DNA of 64,000 nucleotides from Polytrichum commune (Eukaryota > Streptophyta > Polytrichopsida > Polytrichales > Polytrichaceae), in contig OX485808.1 of assembly GCA_950295325.1 (NCBI GenBank), positions 7,072,501 through 7,136,500 of the forward strand. Direction: 5' to 3'. Shown here in pieces: positions 1 through 10,300 of the stretch. The notes under the pieces are model-generated. The model was not told where the DNA came from. It made no database searches and worked only from the letters and a program-made list of their open reading frames with translations. How positions within the stretch are numbered: the first letter of the stretch is position 1; the number at the start of each line of letters is the position of its first letter. A program made the translations under genes and the position numbers.

Positions 1-539
1 TTTGAAGTTGCAGATCTAAACTCGATTTTTTTCATTTCTAATTGACAAGAGTTGTGAATGTGGTGGACACAACAATTATTAATCAAGACCTTAAGCCGGC
101 TTGCTCATGCCAATACTAACACAAAGACACATGCAAAATACATCCAAAACCCAACCATGGAACATAACTACACTATAATTATGATATAGTATGGCTTACA
201 ATATTGATCATCGACCCACATCAATTGTCTTACAATCCATGTGTTATTGACGCTTCTTAATTTCCAAACTGCACTTAATTAACATGACTCACTAATTTCA
301 ATGCCACACTAATCAGGTGTTTAGTGTAGTCTGCTCGTGGACAGAAACCGTAAGTTTCCGGATGAAATACTATCCGCACATTTCCGGCGATGAATTTCAT
401 TCGCCATCGCCATCGTCACTTTGTGTTTCTCTCCGCGCTCTTAGGATTGTCTTCTGGCGCTCTTTCCTTCTTCATAGAGAGCGCGCTTGGCTGCTGTGAA
501 TCTCGTCTCTGTACTTACACTTTACGTCGCTGCAACCTT

Positions 540-1640
540 CCAGCACTGCCAGAATAGCTCTGCTCAATCCCTGTGCGATTCTTGAATTGAGGTCAAATCA
601 ATATTAAGAGCAAACTAGCCTTTGTATGTTGTAAAGTAAGTCACAGGTCGAACTCACTTCAAGGCCGCACCTCCTTGGCTGTATAAATCCGAATAAATGT
701 AGGATACTCATTTGTTCTCCAGGTTCTATCCTCAGGTTTTCCCATTCTGTCATTTCTAGAGAGAGTATTAGGATCCACTGTTGCAGCTCCGTTTAAGAAA
801 CCGGTACTGCATATGCTTCCGGATTGCTGACCGAAGTTTTCATTCGTTTCTTGCCATTCTCTGGTATCGTACACTGATCACTCCCTGTGGTGATTCTCGA
901 ATTGAGGTCGATTCGATGGTACGCATAAATCAAGAAATCCATGTGATAAGTCATAGCTCCAACTTACTTCAAGGTCGCAGCTCCTTGGCTGTATGAATTC
1001 CGAGTCATGTATTGATACTTTTTTATTCTCCAGCTTCTATTCTAGGAAACTTGTCATTCTTCCAATTATTAGAGAGTGGATTAGGACCTACTGTTATAGC
1101 CCCGTTGCAGCTATTTCGGCTCTAGGATTTACACTTGCTTGCGGATTGTTGACTGAGGTTTTCAGTCCTTTCTTGCCTTTCTCTGGTGTCGTAGTTTCAT
1201 GCACGTACTTTCTTGAAAAGCGCAGTTGATGCGATTCTCGTAATTTTTTTCTTATTTCTAGTCACAGCATCCGTTACCTGCCTGTGCTCTCTCTACAGAA
1301 TAAGGAAGCCGTTTCTAGTAGGATACTCTTTTGTTCTCCAGGTTCTATGCTCGGATTTTGCCAATCTGCCATTGTTAGAGAGAGGATTAATTAGGATCCA
1401 CTGTTGCAGCCCCGTTGCAGCCAAATCGGTTCTACAGCACTTGCTCGCGGATTGGTGACCGAGGTTTTCAGTCCTTTCTTGCCTTTCTCTGGAAGTGTAA
1501 TTTCATACACGTACTTTCTTGAAAAGAGCAGTTGATGCGATACTCGTACGCTTTTTTATATATTTCGAGTCACACCTTTCATAAGTTGTCTGTCCTCGAG
1601 TCTCAAGAGAATAAGGAAGCCGACCGAGTCTAGCAATTGT
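540..1640. repeat. Diverged tandem array, period about 311 bp
   Basis: Landmarks recur at a constant distance. GAATTGAGG occurs at 584 and 899, TTCTCCAG at 715, 1026 and 1334, and GAATAAGGAAGCCG at 1298 and 1609. Spacings are 308-315 bp, so three full units and one partial unit are present. Units differ by substitutions and small indels, so the array is not recent. It lies directly upstream of the small membrane-peptide ORF and of the coiled-coil gene and may be promoter, leader or 5' intron DNA. No reading frame stays open through successive units, so coding is unlikely. Confidence 0.8.
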
Positions 1641-1661
1641 GCAGCTCCCTACGTTGATCAT

Positions 1662-1811
1662 ATGTTAAGAGGTTGGCCCTTGGTGGAGACAGAGCACAGG
1701 ATGGAGGCTCCTGTATACGTCGAGGAAGACGAGGTGGATCAAACCTCAGTACTGGTAGTTATCGTTGTCCTTTTACTGCTTCTACTCGGAATACTGATTT
1801 CTTTCTATTAA
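1662..1811 (+). CDS. Small ORF for a single-pass membrane peptide (49 or 36 aa), hypothetical
   Basis: An uninterrupted reading frame starts at ATG 1662, has a second in-frame ATG at 1701, and ends at TAA 1809-1811. The 36-residue form has an acidic N-terminal half (VEEDEVDQ) followed by about 20 hydrophobic residues (VLVVIVVLLLLLLGILIS) ending almost at the C-terminus. That is the layout of a tail-anchored or C-terminal single-span peptide. I do not recognise a family. It sits just after the 311-bp array and about 315 bp before the start of the coiled-coil gene, on the same strand, so it could be an independent small gene, an upstream ORF or a chance frame. Charge segregation and the clean hydrophobic segment favour real coding, but length alone proves nothing. 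Confidence 0.35.
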   Translation: MLRGWPLVETEHRMEAPVYVEEDEVDQTSVLVVIVVLLLLLLGILISFY

Positions 1812-2125
1812 GGTTTTGATTTTGATCATTTTTCAATTTTCTCCAGCGCCTGGAGTTCGTTCTGAATACGAGCTATTTTCCGATTGAAAAAACATTTTTG
1901 TGTTCTTATTACTCGGATGACGGAATGTTGCAGCGTTCAATGAGTGGAAGGTCGATCTACTAAGTCACTGTCTGTCAGTTCTTCATCACTGGTCTGTGGC
2001 CTTGCGTTTAGTGCGAAACTGTTTGATATAGGTGCAGGCCTATATTCACAAACCTCTAGATCTAAGACCTTTGTCGTCTACCAATACTCCTCTTTCCGAA
2101 ATCAACTCTCTAGAGTGTGATTCCA

Positions 2126-4734
2126 ATGGAAAGCGAAACGAACTACGAAGTTAGTACTGGACTCCGTCGGCGTGCATCTCTGAGCCATGGTCCTCCCCGC
2201 CGTGTTAAAAAGGCAAGTACGCAACCCTTCTTCCACTCGAAACTTGCGGTCGTAAATTAAGTCCACTATTGCAATCTGGAATGAGAGAGCCCTAATTCCA
2301 TTAGAGCTAGCCATTCACAATTCATCACTGGAATTTTGTTATTTGAGACTCGAATATTACCTGCTGGAATTTTAAAAGAAAATTGAAGTCTGTAAGATTT
2401 TCTCATGGTTTCTTTGGCCGTTTCTTGTTTCCGGAAGATTCAATCCTTGAACGAATTCTTCGCATTCTGCGCTGCTATTCTCTGCACCTATTTATCCTGA
2501 ACTCAGCTTCTTGAAGACATTGTAATAAATTCGTAATGTATTCTTTAATCAGCGGACTGAACCAGATCTTCGAGATGCTGAACAGCAAGCACCACTTGAA
2601 GGATCTACAGAGAACGAGGCAGTAATAGGCCGCGCACAACCGATCCACGAAATAGACTGCGGAAAACAAGAGAACTTGGACAAAGGGAGTGCTGTGGAGG
2701 AAATGGACGAAACTGTGTTACAACTTCTCAAAGAGATTGCAACACAGTGTAATGCATCCTTCAATCAGCATACAGTACAAGATCTTCGAGATGCTGTAAA
2801 GCAAGGAACATTTCAAGAATCTACTGAGAACGAGGCGGTCAAAGTTGGCTCGCAACCAATCCACGGAATAGACTGTGGAAAGCAACAGAACTTCGAGAAG
2901 GGGAATGTTGCGGAGCAAAGGGATGAAAATTTCATACAAATTGTCGATGAGATTGCACAACTGTGTAATGATGTATCCTATAATCGGCGTAAGGAACCAG
3001 ATCTGCGAGATGCTGAACAGAAAGCACCTCTTCAATATACTACAGAGAACGTCGAGCCAGTCACAGTTCTCTCACAGCCAATCCACGAATTAGGCTGTGC
3101 AGAGAACCAGAATTTGGAGGACCAGAGTGTTGCGAGGGAGATGGACGAAGAAGATGGACTTGGAACGGTTCAAGACGAAGTAGTTGTGTTCAAGAGACTA
3201 GCTATAGAGAAGGCCGAAATCCAAGTTCTTCGGGAGAAAGTAAACAACTTCTCTCAGCAGGTAAGCAAAGTCAAATTCATTCAAGTGATTCTAGTGATTC
3301 TAGTGATGATAAATTTCCCTCAAAGTGATGGTAAACTTGTGATGACCGTTCAATTTTTCCATCCTGTATCAACCTACAATGTCAGTCCCTATCATCAGCA
3401 CTGCTTGTTCAGCCGCTAGATTTCTACCTTAAGGAATAAGGCAAGACGTAGGCGTTTACTTCTTCATCGATTAGGTGTGACCACGATCTCGAGTTTGTAA
3501 TCTAGTGTCTCAGGTAATATTGCCAAAACTAGTAGTTCTTGAGAACTTGCAACCTTAAGAACGAATATTTTGTTCTGAACTGCGGTTTTCCTCCATCTAC
3601 GTCCAGACTTTTTTTAACTACCAAGAACCGTAAAATGAGATATAAATCCTATTAAGAATCCGAGGTTAATATATTTGTCATATAAGTGCCATAAAGAGAA
3701 GAGGCGTGCTGCAAGAACCGGTGGCGTAGATAGTACTGACAAGTATGCCCGGGATAATTGAGACCCCATCTCGTAGAATGTAGCACAGACAAATGCATTC
3801 AACAGAATCGTGTGTAGGTCTAATATACATTTACGGGGTGGCGTCACCTCAATAGCAATCCGACCGTATGATTAGCACTTATGATGATTTTACATAACTC
3901 TAATTTCAACACTTGTGGGGCCGTTTTGTTCCAAGCAGATCTCCGAGTTGCTGAATGCTAGTAAAGTTCATATGCTTGATGCGTTGAACGCCTTTACAGA
4001 AGAAATCATGCAGTATCCTTCATCCGGGTCTTCATTTTTACAATCTTTTTGTTTTGCTACAACAGCTTGAGTGTCTTCGGAGGGAGCCGTTTACATACTA
4101 CATTTTTAGAAGATCATTCGTATTGCTAATCATCTCTGCATCAGGAGCATAAGACTTGTGCACACCTGTGTCATCGTTAACAATCTGATCACATTTTGGC
4201 TTCCACTGATTCCATTGTAAACGAACTGTGGCTAGTTATGATCTGGACAGGGCGGAAGAACCATTACGAATTGCATTATCCGCTGTAATCAGTGTATTCA
4301 AAGTCAACTTCTCATGACCCTGTGCTGAGTCTGAAATTTAGCCATAGCTAGTAACACGATTCGGAATTGTAGATAATATGACGAAAGCGGAATGTTGCAG
4401 TACGTCACACTGACGAATCGTTGCTCACTTTCATTCTGGCCTGCTCACACTATCGGTACACTGTAATCAGTGGCACTCTGTGCTCGTGAATGTACTAGTG
4501 TCTGTAAATCTTTGTATTCTTCAATGTACCTGGTAGCTGTCAATGTTATTCTCAACTTATCTATTCAGATTTCATCAGAAAGTGTTTGAAATATTCGAAG
4601 AGGAGATCGAAGGGCTACGCAAAGTTGACATTGCGAACGAAGACAGGTCGAGCTTCCATCTGGGCAAGGCGCGAAATGCTTTTACGGGGTTACAGGTTTT
4701 AGCATCTCGAGATCATCTGCAAGATGGATCGTGA
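2126..4734 (+). CDS. Unrecognised coiled-coil protein with three internal ~72-residue repeats
   Basis: Proposed exons are 2126-2212, 2553-3260, 3939-4012 and 4569-4734, giving 344 codons with matching phases at every junction. Exon 1 is short and basic (RRR, PPRRVKK) and ends at AAG|GCAAGT, a non-canonical GC donor; no usable GT donor fits there. Exon 2 holds three diverged repeats beginning at DLRDA (residues 34, 106, 179), each with STENE, a SQPIH/AQPIH motif and acidic helices. Residues about 237-325 are rich in heptad-like hydrophobics (for example QVLREKVNNFSQQ then FHQKVFEIFEEEIEGLRK), suggesting a coiled coil. The end is uncertain: the frame stops at TGA 4732-4734, but a strong donor (GATC|GTGAGT) at 4731 would carry it into an unseen exon. 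The start was chosen as the first ATG in the frame that joins exon 2. No family recognised; basic head plus coiled coil is compatible with a nuclear or cytoskeletal scaffold, which is inference only. Confidence 0.6.
2565..3200 (+). repeat. In-frame tandem repeat inside exon 2 of the coiled-coil gene
   Basis: Copies start at 2565, 2781 and 3000 (GATCT(T/G)CGAGATGCTG), giving periods of 216 and 219 bp, both multiples of three. The frame is therefore kept and the protein gains 72- or 73-residue units. The third unit is degenerate at its 3' end. Confidence 0.8.
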
Positions 4735-7392
4735 GTCCCCTGAGAACTTTGAGAGGAGGTCAGTGAAAGCCCAGACTCAACAACCATAAATAACCCACTA
4801 TTAAGTAGCTTTGTAAGGATGATGGTTCAGTCGAGTGCATGCAGCTTACACTTGTCGTCATGTGCTTTATCATATGATTTAGAGCGCTGACATAGACTAC
4901 GCTGGAAGCGGGCCTTTTGCACGTGCAACTCACAACACTTGTTCGTGCCTCCACCAGAGTTCTGCTCTCGCTCCGTTAGGTTAAAGAATAGCCTAGGGAC
5001 GAATCGAGAAATATTATGAATGGCAATTTTCGTACAGTCCAGACGAGCAGACAAAAGTTCTTAACTGACGACCTACTGGGGACGTAAATGTGTGCAGACT
5101 GTAGAAGCAATTGAAGGCCAGTTCTATAATTGGCAATGCAGTAGCGTGACGAGTTTTTCAAGTCCACTTTCTAGAGATGTACAGTAGGCAATCTAGATTC
5201 AGTACATAGCAAGTAGCTATATACAGACTGGGAACGACAGGTGATACAACACAAGGGATGTGTCGTTAGAAGCTGTTAGAAGGTCTCACACATTCATAAT
5301 CAGAACCTTGACAAATCACATGAATTGTCTCACAGTAACCGTGCACCTCTTATCGGCTCCTGGATCGAGATCATCGTTACTGTCACAACTTAGAGATAAA
5401 TGGCCTGCGACTTCAAACGCTCTTCAGAACGCAGCGCTGAAATTCTTGCAACATTTCCATCAATTAGTTCAAGTGCACTTTTCAGGCTACACTCATTCTT
5501 CAGAAATCTTGCCTTGCTGGCTGGTTAAGGTAGCACTCACAGCATGGGTGAAGAGAGCAGACTACATCAAGGGAGCAGAGCAGGTGCATATTCAGTAAGG
5601 TGCACTTTGGTGAGAAACACCTCCTCTCACCTTTTTTGTCCATTTGTACCGAAAATAATAGGAGTGGTTGATTTTTGCATTAAGCGCAAGGCCGTTCTTA
5701 GAGAATATATATTCCTTATTCAGTAATGTAACGAAAGAGAGAGTCCAACCATAGCAACAAAAGAGATCTTTTGGGTGACTATTCCTGGGACTACCCAGAA
5801 GGGCTTTAAGTTCGAGGTCAAGACCATGTGAACATTATGATACCACCTTCAAATGAGTTCCTCGAATCAATATACTGCCCTTGTGGATGAAAGGTGCACA
5901 TAGAACATTATTATCATTTTAATAATCAATATGTAGTGGGGAAGTCGCCCTACCGCACGAGGGATTTCATGGAACGGGGCCCTAGAGACCGAGGTCAAGG
6001 AACGGGAAGAATTGAAAGCCCTAAGGTTTTCAAAGCAAAACAGTATTTTTTGAGACCTCCATTGGTTATGCTTTAAGGAAAACGCATAATATTCTCTTAT
6101 GACAATGGTCAGTTTTTTGCATTAGGTTTCAACATTGTATTGGGATTTTGTCATTTCAATCAGTTGACTTGTTAATATTTTCCCCACTTAGCAAGTGTTG
6201 GAAATTAGTGCAGGTGATACTAAATTCCTTGACACTATGAATCAATGTCACCAAAAGATCTTAGATCTAAGACTAGGAAGCATTGTTCATCTCGGCACTT
6301 GACACTATTTACTAAAGTACTAGCACTTGGCACTAATCACTTAATGTATTGGCACTTGACACTATTCATTGACAAACATGTGGCACACACTAATCACAAG
6401 CATGCACTAATTTTCTTGAAGTCTATGGTAAATGAACATAGAATTTACCATAGTCATGAATTTAGTGTTACACAATAGCAACTTTAGCCCTCCGTAACTT
6501 TGAGATTTAGCTAGGTTGTGCGTGTGACTTGAATTAGTACCACCCTCACTAATTGGTATAGTTAGTGTAGTTCTCCACATTCCTAGCTCACGATCTTAAA
6601 ACCAATGTCCAGGAGGTCATGTACAAAGTGGACTTCCCTGTGTAAAACACCAAATGTGTTTATTTTTGGTGCCTTTTAAAGGTGAATTCCACAGGTGTAC
6701 AGTGCAGAAAGAATGGCCAGGATCAGTCTTGAAGGCATGTGGCCGCTCTCCAAGGTTTTGTTGGAGGTGTTTCTTTTCAACTTCTTCGCTAATGCAATGT
6801 GTGTCTGCAAAGAAGTGAGCTTCATGTGTGCTTGCAGCGACTAACAAGCTGTTGCAATGCTGTGCATTTGAGCTTTTGAAAGAAACCTTGACGAAAACTT
6901 GATGTGCAAACAAACAGGAAAACAGGTGTGCAGAAGTTCCCAGGAATATTTTGACATTTCATGGGATCTTACCAGGGAGCCTTTACGGCACCAAATTCCA
7001 CCTAAGCACCCGGCCTTGCAGTTCATTAAAAGAAATTGCTGACATTTTTACGTTAGACAGATTACCAGTCAAGAATGTGAAGAATGTGAAAAACTCCAAA
7101 ACTCAAGAGTGATTCTGTTCAACCCGCCCTGAACGAAGCCACCTCCAACACCAGCTTCCTGTGTTAGATTTCCTGTCACCTTCGCTAGCAAATTTGCTTC
7201 TCCCGCAGCACTTGTAGCACTTCCCTAACAAGACTCTTCATCTCCCTCAACAATTACTAGCACTACTCAAGAAGAGCACTCTCTCTTGAAGAGAGCACTA
7301 GTTCTAAGTCCACTAGAAACCTACACTATGATCCGGTGTCTTCAAATAAATACGAGCCTCCAAAAAATTGGGCCCAGTTCCTGTTCTTGTTC
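4735..7392. other. Intergenic region between the coiled-coil gene and PRORP
   Basis: No gene is supportable here. A polyadenylation-like ATAAATAA lies at 4786-4793. Frames of 60-110 codons occur on both strands (for example around 5260-5598 and 6617-6913) but show no family pattern or convincing splice sites. Simple TTGACACTA-type repetition lies around 6230-6390, and a short perfect hairpin (CTATGGTAAAT with its complement) lies near 6421-6455. Part of 6600-7392 may be 3' UTR of the convergent PRORP transcript. Confidence 0.5.
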
Positions 7393-10300
7393 TCACTCGT
7401 CAGATGACCTTTTTGGGGACAAAGATTTAGATGATGCTTTGCTTCCCCTCTCTCCCTTAAATTGGGTTCTTTGCGGTGACTCCTTTGACCGGTCAGCTTT
7501 CAGCTGACCCAATGACATGTCAGAAGATGATTGGTGAGAGTCCTCAGAAGCTTTGACAACTTTAAGTCTTTGAGAAGACACCCATTTGGGAGTAATCTCT
7601 CCCAGAAGGTCGTCACCAGCAGCTGACAATGTTTCAGTGATTGAACTATCTATGCTACAGCTCTCTCCATTCAGATCTCTGTCCCCTGGACGTGTGATGC
7701 ACAGCCAATCGCGTGGGCTGCTAATATCGTCCCCGCCTGCCTTTGGTATGTGCCATGAGCCGTTTGCCGATTCCTGGACAAGTGAAAAGTGATAAGGTGA
7801 GACTCATCATATGCACAGATTTAATAGAAAATTGAGCATTCCGTGACTACATTAGCAAATCCAAATGAGGAACATGAAAGTTGGGCTTGTTGGAGCTTCT
7901 GAAGTCTTGAGATGAAGGTCATAGATGACCTATGATGGTTTTCTTTTGGATATGTACATTTAAAACTTACCTGCATGTTAGAATTCATTATAGGTCATGG
8001 TGTATAATAGGTGCGCGCACTTTATTCAAAACTGGAGGCAATGAAGAAGACTAGCATCACAAAACTCCAGGGGAAAATAATAAAATATTGAGATAAAGTC
8101 ATATATTTCCAATTAATGTCATGATAGTGGCATCATTTTGCTTGTTTTCTTCTATTATATGTCACATTTTACTACTAGAATCTGTACACATAAAAGCTAA
8201 TTATATTACACACCATTAGATATAATTTCACCCATTGGAAATTTGTCGAGAAGTATGTAATTCAACTATGTGTTATTGACAAATTTGGATATTCTTGTGT
8301 CCACAAGATTTCAAACCCACCAGTGACGCACTTGTCCTGGAAAGACCTTGGACAGAGAGATTAACAAAAATTATAGTTTAAAAAAATCAAAAAAATCAAG
8401 GATAGGTCCAGAGATCCACAATACCTGGATGACAATTGAATAAGGAGGTGGTTCATGTAGAGCAAGGCCCTCCTCTTTAGTGATTGTGAAACGGACCTGA
8501 CATGACAACCAAGAGCAATTGATTAGCTCCTGATCATTAAAAGACACATGTAGTGAATATGCTAGCTGTACTTACTAATAGAAAGATTTGGCAAAAATAT
8601 GCAAAAGTGTCTATTATTAAAAGATTAAACTGGCTAAAATAAACACAACCACGAAAAGCACCCCCAAAGAATGTGCTGTGTGAAAATCACCACAAGATTT
8701 TTAATTTTGATTTACATCTCCCAAATACTAGCTTAGATTGTTAGCTTTTCCTTACCATCCCTTAGCACATAGGTGTATCCCCACCTCCACAAAATTTAGA
8801 CTTTTAATCAACCTACATACTTTATTCCATGTTCGTCTCTTTTATCAGTGCTTCTGAAATAAATTGATGAAGCTCATGAGATGAATGTAAGGTAACCGTG
8901 AGAATAGTCTAAAAAATGATATCCTACAACTTTGTAGAAAGTTGTAGTGAAATTTAAGCCCAATAACCTCTATTTTATCAACTAACCTCTACTACACCTA
9001 ATATAGCTTGGCAGTTAGAAGTTAAGATCATATTGAACTCAGGTTGATTTTCAAAGTACGTTATGTGGTATCAAGATCTTTATGCCATGATTCACTAACC
9101 CAAGAGGTTGTATGCAGACAACTATTGAGGAGGTGAATGACAAAGAGCATGGAAGGCCAATACCTGATGACGCTCTTTCCACTTTGGAAAAAAGTCATTC
9201 CCAAGAAGTTGAAACAAATGGTCCCTCATCTCATCATCTGTAACTAGTAAACACTTATTCTTCACAGCTGCATATAACCAATACCTGCAGGCCGCCAGAT
9301 AGAAATATTATTCCCTATCCCATATCCCACATTCACAAATTTTGAATGTTAGAAAACCAATTAATGGAGAGTGAGGGATTTAGTGAGACCACATCATGCT
9401 CATATCCCAAAAGATATAATGCAAACAACTGGATACAAAATTTCATCTCTGTTGGATCCAAGAGAAAAAAAATTGAAGCATGACACCATACACTAGGAGG
9501 ATACTTAGCAGGTATTACAGTTCCTTATAACCAGAATATATATATATATATTCTGTCTGACCAACTGATAAGCATTGGGTTCGGTTCACATTTGAAACCA
9601 TACCAATCATCATTTGAGCCAGTAGGAGTGGTGTAGATGGTGTTGTTTTGGGTCCATTTCTTGAGAAGATTCGACGCATAAGTGGATGCTGCAGACCCGC
9701 CTTTTGTGCGTCGGTGGTGTAGAATTATAAGTGGTGCTTTCTTGGAAGGGCTCTTTTGCTGAACTAAATTCACCACTGCATTCAACTGTTGAGTTGAGGA
9801 TGTTACCACCAACCAAACATTCTCGGTACAAATGACTCAAGACTCTTTTCATACTACAAGAGCTATAACATCCACTTAGTCCTCCCAATTGAAGCATCCG
9901 AAATGAAGCTCAAAACTTTCATATCATTGTGATATGCAGGTCAATCTACTTTGACAAGAGAACGAATGACATTTCACAAGATGAAGACATGTTGGACCAA
10001 AATTCAGATCATAGCTTGGTTGCATGAGAAGGTCTCAATCCTTCTGAACTGTCAGCATCCTTGATTGCTAGTTCTGAAGGTGAGTTACGTCTACATGAGC
10101 AATATATTTCATATGAGAAACAATCGAATAAAATGTTGCAACACCTACCCCTGACGCATTCATGTAATTTACCTGATGAAAGTTGACGGACTGGTCCCAA
10201 TTTTGGCCATAAAGACCAACATTTGCACCATCCACAACTGCGTCAAATGGTCCATGTTGATCAAGCCAGGCCTGCAAACGAATAGAATCAAGTATTTCAC

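Noticed and set aside
183-219. Possible RNA gene or hairpin in the first 500 bp
   Set aside because: Only AT-rich sequence; no tRNA arms or conserved RNA motif could be drawn.
2102-3035. Minus-strand frames opposite the coiled-coil gene
   Set aside because: They are antisense shadows of the repeated exon and show no independent splice or family signals.
5260-5598. 112-codon plus-strand frame as a possible last exon of the coiled-coil gene
   Set aside because: No acceptor in the needed phase was convincing and the peptide has no coiled-coil character; left as intergenic.
6617-6913. Minus-strand 98-codon frame with GERPHAFKTDPGHSF, resembling a C2H2 zinc-finger linker
   Set aside because: The cysteine/histidine pattern of a zinc finger is missing and no neighbouring fingers or splice sites support it.
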